A stretch of DNA of 17,829 nt from an uncultured Chloroflexota bacterium. GTDB taxonomy: Bacteria; Chloroflexota; Dehalococcoidia; UBA3495. How positions within the stretch are numbered: position 1 is the first letter of the stretch; every line of letters begins with the position of its first letter. Of the stretch, positions 7,689-15,060 are shown in pieces. The notes beneath the pieces are model-generated. The model did not search any database and had not been told where the DNA came from. It worked only from the letters and a program-made list of their open reading frames with translations. Made by a program: the position numbers and the translations under genes. The stretch lies in contig CAJXEF010000022.1 in the NCBI GenBank assembly GCA_913052545.1, forward strand, positions 1-17,829, in the 5' to 3' direction.

Positions 7689-8759
7689 ATGGTTAACACA
7701 AATGCCCTTACATCCCGACGAATAGAGGTTTCGAGTTCATTTGATGATATTCAAGATTATTATGACGAGCTAGGCTGGACTGATGGACTTCCAGTAGTTC
7801 CCGCAACTCCTGATCTTGTTCGAAAGATGCTGGGGGAATACGGAGGAGATCCGTCCTGGTCACTGGGAGTTATACAACCGCAAAACGCCAGCGTAACCAT
7901 AGAGAAAGTAGCTATAAATGCCGTGATGGCTGGGTGCCGTCCGGAGCATTTTCCGGTTGTAGTAGCAGGGATACAAGCCATTTTAAAGCCTGAGTTTAAT
8001 CTCGCCGGCTGTCAGGCAACTACCGGAGGGGCAGCACCTGTCACCATAGTTAATGGCCCTATAGCCCGGGATCTGGATATTAACGGAGATGCTGGATGCT
8101 TTGGTCCAGGCCATAGATCTAATGCCGTAATAGGGCGTGCTATCCGGCTGGTGATCCGTAACATAGCTGGACTTATCCCAGGTGAAATGGATAAAGCCAC
8201 GCTTGCCCTTCCTGCAAGATACACTTTTTGTTTCGCGGAAAACGAAGCCCGTAGTCCTTGGGAGCCACGTCACGTAGAACTTGGAATGGGACCTGATCAG
8301 AGCTTGGTGACCATCTCGGCTATACGGGGTTTGTATGTGGTGATGGAGAGCACGGTCCCCACTGGCCTAGAAGTATTAAAAACACTTGTAGAATCTACAC
8401 AAACCACCGGTTTCTCCAACTATTATCAAATTGGGACCGGTGCTCAGATTACCTTAGTGCTATGCCCTGAACATGCCCACGAGATTTCTCAAAGCGGTTT
8501 CTCTAAGGCTGATGTAAGAGAATTCATTTTTCAAAATGCCCGCATGCCTCTAAAAAACCTGGTCAATATGGCTCACTATGGGAACCGCAACTGGCCTCAA
8601 TGGGTCGACGAAACTAATCCAGAAACCTTAGTACCCATAGCGCTCAAGGCCGATGATATAGTCGTAGTAGTTGCAGGTGGTGACGGTAGACACTCGGCCT
8701 GGCTTGCTGGATGGGGAGTCACTAGAATAGTAACGCAGGAGATAACGGTTAGACTTTGA
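7689..8759 (+). CDS. Conserved protein of unknown function, likely partner of the UGSC selenoprotein
   Basis: 356 residues, no signal peptide and no clear membrane segment. I cannot assign a reaction. Strongly patterned blocks suggest an enzyme: GWTDGLPVVPAT (29-40), AINAVMAGCRPEHFPVV (75-91), GCQATTGGAAPVTIVNGPIA (107-126), CFGPGHRSNAVIGRAIRL (137-154), CFAENEARSPWEP (181-193) and GGDGRHSAWLAGWG (330-343). Cysteines 83, 108, 137 and 181 fall within or beside these blocks and could be metal or redox ligands. From memory, proteins with the WTDGLPVVPPT-like start tend to neighbour UGSC proteins, consistent with the 21-nt spacing here. Translation starts at ATG 7689, with GAGGAG (7680-7685) only 3 nt before it. 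The gene ends in an ordinary TGA (8757-8759) with no SECIS-like hairpin that I could see. No obvious intrinsic terminator follows in the next 247 nt. Confidence 0.85.
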   Translation: MVNTNALTSRRIEVSSSFDDIQDYYDELGWTDGLPVVPATPDLVRKMLGEYGGDPSWSLGVIQPQNASVTIEKVAINAVMAGCRPEHFPVVVAGIQAILKPEFNLAGCQATTGGAAPVTIVNGPIARDLDINGDAGCFGPGHRSNAVIGRAIRLVIRNIAGLIPGEMDKATLALPARYTFCFAENEARSPWEPRHVELGMGPDQSLVTISAIRGLYVVMESTVPTGLEVLKTLVESTQTTGFSNYYQIGTGAQITLVLCPEHAHEISQSGFSKADVREFIFQNARMPLKNLVNMAHYGNRNWPQWVDETNPETLVPIALKADDIVVVVAGGDGRHSAWLAGWGVTRIVTQEITVRL

Positions 8760-9006
8760 TCAAAGAAATTTCTAGGCTCCGTTCGTGAGACAAATGGCCG
8801 GTTTACAGATCACCAGACCTTCAAGACTTGAGGAGCAAATTATATTATTGTTATACCATCTCTCGCCTTCACACTTTTAAACGGACATTCCAACCCTCAT
8901 AACTTCCAATTAATTTTCGCATTTACCTATTCCAAATGTAAAACTGTTGACAACTCAGACATATAGTAGTAGGCTACCTAGTTACTTCAAAGGGAGGGAC
9001 TGTCAG

Positions 9007-9258
9007 ATGACCCAGCCGGCACCATCAACCAATCCAATAGGTGACGATGAAGCCCCCAGTTGCTGCCACCACTGGGTAATCCAGCCAGCCACCGGACCGT
9101 ACAGCGCTGGAATATGCCAGGTATGCGGAGAATCAAGAGAATTCAAAAACTACGTAGAGGCCTCCACTTGGGGCGATGATAAATCAGCATCTAGAACAAG
9201 AAACCGAGTTGTTGAAGAAACTGTAGCCGAACATATAGAAAAAGACGAAGAAGAATAA
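9007..9258 (+). CDS. Small CHHW/CxxC protein, putative zinc-binding, function unknown
   Basis: 83 residues. The ATG at 9007 is preferred because AGGGAGGG (8991-8998) sits 8 nt before it; a TTG 60 nt further upstream is in frame but has no ribosome-binding site. After a Pro-rich, probably flexible start comes SCCHHWVIQPATGPYSAGICQVCGESREFKNYVE. The CCHH cluster (residues 19-22) and CQVC (37-40) could bind one zinc in a ribbon-like fold. The tail from about residue 55 is charged and ends EKDEEE. Similar short CxHHW...CxxCG-x-x-REF-x-N proteins are, from memory, widespread in Chloroflexota, without a known function. The gene stands alone and is followed 40 nt later by a strong terminator. Confidence 0.8.
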   Translation: MTQPAPSTNPIGDDEAPSCCHHWVIQPATGPYSAGICQVCGESREFKNYVEASTWGDDKSASRTRNRVVEETVAEHIEKDEEE

Positions 9259-9298
9259 TGCTGATCTTCGATTAATATCGTTCTATCCATATCTAGGT

Positions 9299-9329
9299 AA
9301 AAAGCCCTGTGTAAATACAGGGCTTTTTT
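9299..9329 (+). terminator. Strong intrinsic terminator
   Basis: A 12-bp stem has AAAAAGCCCTGT (9299-9310) pairing with ACAGGGCTTTTT (9317-9328), around loop GTAAAT (9311-9316) and closing in six Ts. It ends transcription from the small CHHW/CxxC gene. The A-run on the left makes it usable from the opposite strand too. It cleanly separates that gene from dnaE. Confidence 0.95.
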
Positions 9330-9355
9330 AATCCGAACTGATTAACAAATAGTAC

Positions 9356-9431
9356 AGCAAGAGTGGGTTTTCTGTTTGGTTGTTAGCATTCATGTTTATT
9401 ACCTACAAACCATCGCAATTCCCCTCTTGCT
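9356..9431 (+). other. Inverted-repeat structure in the leader of dnaE
   Basis: AGCAAGAG (9356-9363) pairs with CTCTTGCT (9424-9431). After a one-base bulge (T9364), GGG (9365-9367) pairs with CCC (9421-9423), giving an 11-bp stem around about 53 nt. Inside, GGTTGT (9378-9383) can pair imperfectly with ACAAACC (9405-9411). It lies between the terminator and the dnaE start codon, so it may be a folded leader RNA or a DNA palindrome bound by a regulator. No known riboswitch pattern was recognised. Confidence 0.4.
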
Positions 9432-9498
9432 ATTCATCATTTTTTAGCTTATCTTTGGATCCCCGAAAGGAGTAAAAAACTGGAGTAGCATACAACCG

Positions 9499-12400
9499 GT
9501 GTTCACTCATTTACATGTACATACAGAATACAGCATGTTGGATGGTATTAGCCGGATTCCCGAGCTGGTCGCCCATACTAAAAAATTAGGTATGGATGCA
9601 TTAGCTATAACCGACCACGGGTCTCTGTACGGAGCAATTGAATTTTACTCGGAATGCAAAGAAGCCGGTATCAAACCGATAATTGGATGCGAAGTATATG
9701 TAGCGCATTCTAGCCGTAGAGACAGGAGTAGTTCAGAGAGAAGTCCCCACCACCTAGTGCTTTTGGCAAAAAACAACACCGGATACCAAAATTTGATGAA
9801 ATTAGTGACGCAGGGCCATTTGGAAGGCTTCCACTATCGCCCTCGCATAGACAAAGAATTACTTGCAGAAAGAAGTGAAGGGTTGATTTGTCTTTCCGGA
9901 TGCCCATCAGCAGAGGTGCCAAAATTAATAGCAGACGGCAACTTAGATGCGGCCAAAGAAGCCGCCATGTGGTACCGCGAATTATTTAAGGACGGCTATT
10001 TCCTGGAACTTCAATCCCATCAGCATGTTCCACAATTAGACGAAATTAACCAAGGTTTAATAAAACTCAGCAAAGAGCTATCCGTTCCATTAATAGTAAC
10101 CAATGACTCTCACTATGTTGAACAAGAACATTCACCCTTCCAAGATATTTATATTTGCATCCAAACCAACACCAATGTTGATGACCCAAAGCGGCTGCAA
10201 ATGGAGGATGACTCATATTATATTAAAAGCCCTGAAGAGATGGTTGCACTCTTCCCTGACTATCCTGAAGCTGTAGAAAATACCAATCTAGTTGCAGCAA
10301 TGTGTAACGTAGAGATGGGTTTCGGAGAAACTCATCTCCCCAAATACAATACTCCTGATGATCTAAACGCAGACGATTACGTCTCCCAACTTTGTTGGGA
10401 AGGCTTTAGACAAAGGTACCCACAGGCTTCTGAAGAATCAGAGAAACGCCTTGCGTATGAACTGGACGTCATACGTAGTACACAATTTGCGAATTACTTT
10501 TTAGTAGTTTGGGACATTATGCATTTTGTCCGAAGCAAAGGGATTCTATCGGCTGTAAGAGGGAGTGCCGCAGGAAGCGTCGCTTTGTATTGTTTGGGTA
10601 TCACCGATATTGATCCCATGGAATATCGTCTGGTTTTTGAAAGGTTCCTTAATATTGAACGAAAAGAAATGCCAGACATAGACATGGATTTTCAAGACGA
10701 TCGCCGCGACGAAGTCCTTCATTACGTTATAGACAAATACGGCAGTGATCGCGTTGCACAGATTATCACCTTCGGCACCATGGGGGCCAAAGCCGCTCTG
10801 CGGGATGTTGGTCGGGGGTTGGGTATGGGCTACAGTGAAGTAGATCGCATTGCCCGCATGGTGCCTTTCAAATCTAGAACTCTTACAGATGCTCTAAAAG
10901 CTAACCCAGAGTTCCAGTCTGCTTATAACAACGAAGAGGCAATCAATAAATTGGTGGATAACGCTCTCGGCCTCGAAGGTGTGGTACATCATGTCAGTAC
11001 CCACGCAGCCGGAGTTTTAATCGCTGATGAACCCCTCACTAATACAGTGCCACTTCAACGTCCCAGCAAAGGCGATGAAGCAAGCCCGGTAATGATGACT
11101 CAATACGCCATGGATGCGGTCGCCAAGTTGGGTCTACTGAAGATGGATTTCCTAGGGCTGACTAACTTGAGTATTTTAGACAGGGCAGTCAAACTTGTAG
11201 ACAGCAGCCAAGGTATAAAAATCGACTTGAATCGCCTGCCCATCGATGATCCCGCTACTTTTGATTTACTTTCATCCGGGAAAACCACAGATCTATTCCA
11301 ACTTGAAAGCTCGGGCATGCAGCGTTATATCAAAGAGCTCAAACCCTCTAATCTGGGCGATATAGCTGCGATGATAGCCTTATACAGGCCCGGACCCATG
11401 GAACACATAACGTCATTTATAGATGGGAAACACGGACGAATACCCATCTCTTACCCGCACGAAAGTTTGAAAGAGTTGCTAGATGAAACCTATGGGGTCA
11501 TTGTCTATCAAGACCAAGTATTGCTCATCCTTCAAGGTTTTGCGGGGTATTCTTTAGGTGAAGCAGACACAGTTAGAAAGGCAATGGGGAAAAAAATACC
11601 CTCTTTGATGGCCCAAGAGAGACAGAAATTTGTTGAAGGTGCCCAAGGCAAAGGGTTTACTCAAAATTTGGCTGTCGAAGTATTTGATTTAATTGAACCT
11701 TTCGCAGGTTATGCTTTCAATAAAGCACATAGTGTCAGCTACGCCCTGATATCCTATTGGACTGCCTATTTTAAGGCTCACTACCCTGTCGAATACATGG
11801 CTTCTGTCTTAAATGCGAGATTAGATAATACAGAACGAATGGTAAGCAGTATCAATGAATGTTTTAAATTAAAAATTCCCGTTCTCTTACCTGATATCAA
11901 TCATTCTGAAGAATTCTTCACGATAGATAAAGATACAGAGTCTGAACCCGTTTTGCGGTTTGGATTATCAGCAATCAAAAATGTTGGCGAAGGCTCTATT
12001 CGTCCGGTAGTCGAAGAACGCAAAGAAAATGGCATTTTTAAATCAATAGATGAGTTTTGCCAACGTGCCGATGTCACGAGCCTTAACCGCCGAACTCTTG
12101 AAAGTTTAGCGAAAGCGGGCGCCTTTGATTCATTGGGACCAAGAGGTGCTATCTTAGCCAATTTGGAACAAATAATAGCTTCTGCCCAGCTTGCTACCCG
12201 GACTCGAAATAGCGGACAAACGAGCATGTTTGAGTCTATGACCAACGAGAATGCGGTGGTAGGGGGCATTTCTTTATCGGGACCCGATATTACAGTTCAA
12301 GACAAAGCCGAACAAGAAATCGAATATATCGGCTTATCACTTTCATATAACCCATTAATCGAGTTAGCCGGCTTAGAGGATGAGGGTTATATAACCACTC

Positions 12401-13107
12401 TGGAACAACTCGAACAAAGTCCGCAAGGACAGAATCTCACATTTCTTGGACATGTTTCCGCTATTACAGAACGCTACACTAAAGAACAAAAAAAATTCCT
12501 TTTGGTTAACCTGGACTTGCTAGGCGGCCCGGTGGAAGCGGTAGTTTGGCCAGATATTCTGGATCAAACGCAGAGTGAGTGGGTGGCGGGCCGCCTGGTG
12601 AGAATTATAGGTAAACTAAGATCGCGAGGGGACCAATATTCTCTTGTTTGCGAACAAGTAGCAGAATATTCTCACAATATTGAACCCAGCCCTCAACGCA
12701 AGATTTCTGATGATAACCCGAAAACCTCAGGACAAAAACTTGCTGGAAATGACCTACCTCGATCTAGCAATAATCACCTACCTCAAAAAGGTAAACCACC
12801 TACTGAGGATCGGAATAACCTCGATCCTCAGTTTAGGACAGTTGCTCTTTCGATAAAAGAATCTTCCGATGCAGTTGAAGACGCCTATTTACTGCGTGAA
12901 GTTGTACAGATCTTACTCGAATATCCCGGCAAAGATCGAGTCAACCTGTTGATACAAACAGGAGGAAAGCAGGTGCTAATGGAATTGCCTGTAATCAGCA
13001 CTGGGTATACTGATGAAATGAAACTAAGGTTAGAAGATCTTCTTGGCCTGAATAGTGTCGAACTCCAATCTGGTCATATTATGGCAGAAAGTAGCCTACC
13101 TGCTTAG
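9499..13107 (+). CDS. dnaE: DNA polymerase III alpha subunit (replicative polymerase)
   Basis: The catalytic subunit of the replicative DNA polymerase, 1202 residues, DnaE type. An N-terminal PHP domain (about 1-270) carries HLHVH (4-8), ITDHGSLYG (37-45), GCEVY (63-67) and NDSHY (202-206). The expected metal-site residues H6, H8, D15, H40, E65, D203 and H205 are all present, so the PHP site may be an active proofreading or metal site. The polymerase active site has MPDIDMDF (391-398) with D393 and D395, and KMDFLGL with D550. A helix-hairpin-helix region lies near 845-880 and an OB domain near 970-1060. A polar linker (about 1062-1111) and a C-terminal domain follow. The start is GTG 9499: an in-frame TAG at 9445 and no other upstream start codon leave no alternative. 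TGGAG (9481-9485) is 13 nt away. The gene appears intact. Confidence 0.96.
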   Translation: MFTHLHVHTEYSMLDGISRIPELVAHTKKLGMDALAITDHGSLYGAIEFYSECKEAGIKPIIGCEVYVAHSSRRDRSSSERSPHHLVLLAKNNTGYQNLMKLVTQGHLEGFHYRPRIDKELLAERSEGLICLSGCPSAEVPKLIADGNLDAAKEAAMWYRELFKDGYFLELQSHQHVPQLDEINQGLIKLSKELSVPLIVTNDSHYVEQEHSPFQDIYICIQTNTNVDDPKRLQMEDDSYYIKSPEEMVALFPDYPEAVENTNLVAAMCNVEMGFGETHLPKYNTPDDLNADDYVSQLCWEGFRQRYPQASEESEKRLAYELDVIRSTQFANYFLVVWDIMHFVRSKGILSAVRGSAAGSVALYCLGITDIDPMEYRLVFERFLNIERKEMPDIDMDFQDDRRDEVLHYVIDKYGSDRVAQIITFGTMGAKAALRDVGRGLGMGYSEVDRIARMVPFKSRTLTDALKANPEFQSAYNNEEAINKLVDNALGLEGVVHHVSTHAAGVLIADEPLTNTVPLQRPSKGDEASPVMMTQYAMDAVAKLGLLKMDFLGLTNLSILDRAVKLVDSSQGIKIDLNRLPIDDPATFDLLSSGKTTDLFQLESSGMQRYIKELKPSNLGDIAAMIALYRPGPMEHITSFIDGKHGRIPISYPHESLKELLDETYGVIVYQDQVLLILQGFAGYSLGEADTVRKAMGKKIPSLMAQERQKFVEGAQGKGFTQNLAVEVFDLIEPFAGYAFNKAHSVSYALISYWTAYFKAHYPVEYMASVLNARLDNTERMVSSINECFKLKIPVLLPDINHSEEFFTIDKDTESEPVLRFGLSAIKNVGEGSIRPVVEERKENGIFKSIDEFCQRADVTSLNRRTLESLAKAGAFDSLGPRGAILANLEQIIASAQLATRTRNSGQTSMFESMTNENAVVGGISLSGPDITVQDKAEQEIEYIGLSLSYNPLIELAGLEDEGYITTLEQLEQSPQGQNLTFLGHVSAITERYTKEQKKFLLVNLDLLGGPVEAVVWPDILDQTQSEWVAGRLVRIIGKLRSRGDQYSLVCEQVAEYSHNIEPSPQRKISDDNPKTSGQKLAGNDLPRSSNNHLPQKGKPPTEDRNNLDPQFRTVALSIKESSDAVEDAYLLREVVQILLEYPGKDRVNLLIQTGGKQVLMELPVISTGYTDEMKLRLEDLLGLNSVELQSGHIMAESSLPA
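12802..12832. repeat. Perfect 11-bp inverted repeat inside the dnaE linker
   Basis: ACTGAGGATCG (12802-12812) and CGATCCTCAGT (12822-12832) are perfect reverse complements, separated by 9 nt. They encode the end of the polar linker between the OB region and the C-terminal domain of DnaE (TEDRNNLDPQ, about residues 1102-1111). The hairpin would be stable in mRNA. A little upstream, ACCTACCTC occurs twice (near 12752 and 12777), so this linker is somewhat repetitive. No T-run follows, and a role as a terminator is unlikely inside a gene. Confidence 0.6.
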
Positions 13108-13202
13108 AGGTTATCTATCGCGTTTGAAATTTTACTTGCTCCCAATGAACCACTAACTTTGCCAGACCTGTCTAATTATCTAAATGATTCCCATAACCTC
13201 TA
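13105..13202. repeat. 10-bp inverted repeat bounding the dnaE-SDR gap, with a competing hairpin
   Basis: TAGAGGTTAT (13105-13114, beginning at the dnaE stop codon) is the perfect reverse complement of ATAACCTCTA (13193-13202), with 78 nt between. A second pairing, AGACCT (13164-13169) with AGGTCT (13202-13207), overlaps the right arm. The two structures would exclude one another. They lie 40-45 nt before the SDR start codon. This may be chance, a folded leader or the trace of a small mobile element; no gene lies between the arms. Confidence 0.4.
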
Positions 13203-13247
13203 GGTCTCCAATATCTAATTTTCATTATTAATAATCGGAGTCGAAAG

Positions 13248-14042
13248 ATGAGTCTTCCAGAATTTGATGTAACAGACCAGAAAGTTTTGGTAGTGGGGGC
13301 TGGTCGTGGTATAGGGAAAGGAATAGCGTTAGCTTTTGCAGAAGCTGGAGCCGATATAGCAGTTACTGCTCTAAGCTCATCTGGTGTTAACCAAGTAGCA
13401 AAAGAAATACAAGAAATGGGCCGAGCAGCTTTTCCAGTCACTGGTGATGCAACCAAAGCCGCTGACATGGATCGAATTGTCCAGGAGACATTGGATAAAT
13501 TTGGTCACGTCGATACCATTGTAAACTGCGTCGGCGATGCTATAAGAAAACCAGTAGTAACCCTACCAGGATCTTCGTCTATTGGAATGACAGAGGAAGA
13601 ATGGCATTTTATCGTGGATATCAATCTGACCGAAGCATATCAGGGTTGCCACGCTATAGGACCTCATATGCTAGAAAGAAGGCAGGGGTCCGTCATAAAC
13701 ATCACTGGCTGGGCAGCATTTCGCGGAAGACCGGAATCTGCAGCCTATGATGCAGCCAAAGCCGGAATAATGCGATTCACAGAATGCTTAGCTCAAGAAT
13801 GGGCTCCCTTTGGTATCCGGGCTAACGCCATTGCTCCGGGATCATTTCCTGACCCGGACCAAATGAGCGAAGAAGCCTATCAACAACGTCAAGATGCCGC
13901 AAAAGGACAAATTCCTTTGGGGAGAACGGGGCATCTCAAGGAAATAGGGTACCTATCAGTTTTTCTATCATCGCCTGCAGCAGCGTATGTCACGGGCCAA
14001 ACTTGGGCTGTAGACGGTGGTATCAGTATCAAACACCCATAA
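13248..14042 (+). CDS. Short-chain dehydrogenase/reductase (SDR) with substituted catalytic serine
   Basis: A cytosolic NAD(P)-dependent oxidoreductase of the classical SDR fold, 264 residues. The nucleotide-binding motif is GAGRGIG (17-23). An acidic GDATK (66-70) and NCVG (93-96, in place of NNAG) follow. Catalytic Tyr167 and Lys171 are present in YDAAK. The position 13 residues before the Tyr, normally the catalytic Ser, is Gly154 (INITGWAAF), with Thr153 beside it. The C-terminal TGQTWAVDGGIS (249-260) is typical of the family. ATG 13248 has CGGAG 7 nt upstream. The gene is 140 nt after dnaE and 283 nt before the ccm cluster, so it is probably transcribed on its own. The substrate is unknown. 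The missing Ser suggests that Thr153 substitutes for it, or that the chemistry differs. Confidence 0.9.
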   Translation: MSLPEFDVTDQKVLVVGAGRGIGKGIALAFAEAGADIAVTALSSSGVNQVAKEIQEMGRAAFPVTGDATKAADMDRIVQETLDKFGHVDTIVNCVGDAIRKPVVTLPGSSSIGMTEEEWHFIVDINLTEAYQGCHAIGPHMLERRQGSVINITGWAAFRGRPESAAYDAAKAGIMRFTECLAQEWAPFGIRANAIAPGSFPDPDQMSEEAYQQRQDAAKGQIPLGRTGHLKEIGYLSVFLSSPAAAYVTGQTWAVDGGISIKHP

Positions 14043-14325
14043 GGACAGCCTTGGATTGCATTAAGATACCTATGACCCACTCAATATCACTTCGTTCTAT
14101 TTAGAGGTATATATGGGGAGCGTTTTGGGAGTGTACATCAACAATAATTAATCGCTTGGGCTATCCGATCCCCCAACAAGTTCGTTTCGAAATACAATTT
14201 GCTCTACATGCCCAAATCTGCGCTGACCATGTCTATTGCACAACAGGATCACCGGCTTTAACATGAAATAACTATGTATAGTCTTGAATTTTTCGATAAA
14301 CCAGCTGGTTATTTTAAGAAAGCCA

Positions 14326-14997
14326 ATGGTTAAACTAAGCTCCGAAACAGCCATTAGCGTTATAGGGTTAAAGAAAAGTTTCGGAGAAAGCCCAATTCTA
14401 TGGAATTTACATCTTGAAGTTAGATGGGGGGAATTACTCGCTTTATTCGGTACAAATGGTAGTGGCAAAACTACGTTGCTCAGGATATTAGCAAGTCAGA
14501 TTAAACCAGATGCTGGGCAAATTATAATCTCTGGATATGATCAGGCCAAAAATCCTCGAGCGACCCGTAGAAATATAGGAGTTGTAGGACATCAGAATTA
14601 CCTTTACGAAGACCTCACGTGCGCAGAAAATCTGCAATTTTACGGCAGATTATATAACATAGACCAACTATCCAGCCGAGTAAACACGGTACTATCACGA
14701 GTAGATTTGACACAACACTCGGGCCGAAAAGTTAGATTTTTATCCCACGGTATGAGAAAACGCTTGGCCTTGGGTAGGGCTATCTTGCATGAACCTCCGA
14801 TATTATTACTAGACGAGCCCGAGGGGGGCTTGGATCAACGGTCTCTTGAAATGCTCCGTAATATTTGCTCAGAATGGACTTCGATTGGAAGATCTATAAT
14901 TATGACAACTCATAACCAAGACCTAGGAAACAGTTGGTCCGATAGCGTAGCAATCTTGGCAAACTGCACATTGCTCCCAAACTCAAAAATAGACTAA
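14326..14997 (+). CDS. ccmA: Cytochrome c maturation ABC ATPase CcmA
   Basis: The ATPase of the CcmABCD complex, which drives release of haem-loaded CcmE. From ATG 14326 the protein has 223 residues, the usual CcmA length; an in-frame TTG at 14284 would add 14 residues but has no better support. Walker A is GTNGSGKT (42-49), the signature is LSHGM (129-133, followed by RKRLALGRA), Walker B is ILLLDEP (149-155), and the switch His186 lies in MTTHNQD. A LSxGM signature is typical of CcmA-like ATPases. It heads the cluster ccmA-B-C-D-E. A 63-nt gap before ccmB holds no terminator. The upstream 283 nt contain no gene that I can support. The ribosome-binding site is weak (AAGAAAG just before the ATG). 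Confidence 0.9.
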   Translation: MVKLSSETAISVIGLKKSFGESPILWNLHLEVRWGELLALFGTNGSGKTTLLRILASQIKPDAGQIIISGYDQAKNPRATRRNIGVVGHQNYLYEDLTCAENLQFYGRLYNIDQLSSRVNTVLSRVDLTQHSGRKVRFLSHGMRKRLALGRAILHEPPILLLDEPEGGLDQRSLEMLRNICSEWTSIGRSIIMTTHNQDLGNSWSDSVAILANCTLLPNSKID

Positions 14998-15060
14998 TCT
15001 GACGGATCTTTGTTACCTGATATAAATTCTCGAACTTATCAAGGGCTGTAAGAATCTAAG

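Noticed and set aside
8757..8830. TGA 8757-8759 at the end of the 356-residue gene as a second selenocysteine codon
   Set aside because: The frame stays open only about 23 codons to the next TGA, the added residues look non-coding, and no SECIS-like hairpin follows. It is treated as a true stop.
8947..9006. Start of the small CHHW/CxxC gene at TTG 8947
   Set aside because: ATG 9007 has AGGGAGGG 8 nt upstream, while the TTG has no ribosome-binding site and would add unlike sequence.
11901..12269. Minus-strand 122-codon ORF inside dnaE
   Set aside because: It lies wholly within conserved DnaE coding sequence and has no protein-family features.
14105..14150. Short leader peptide (MGSVLGVYINNN) upstream of ccmA
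   Set aside because: Only 12 codons, with a GAGGT too close to the ATG and no attenuator or terminator structure after it.
14284..14325. Start of ccmA at TTG 14284
   Set aside because: No ribosome-binding site, and the extra 14 residues precede the normal CcmA beginning. ATG 14326 gives the usual length.
14148..14468. Minus-strand 106-codon ORF overlapping the start of ccmA
   Set aside because: No recognisable domain, and it overlaps a clear CcmA Walker A region on the other strand. Taken as a shadow.
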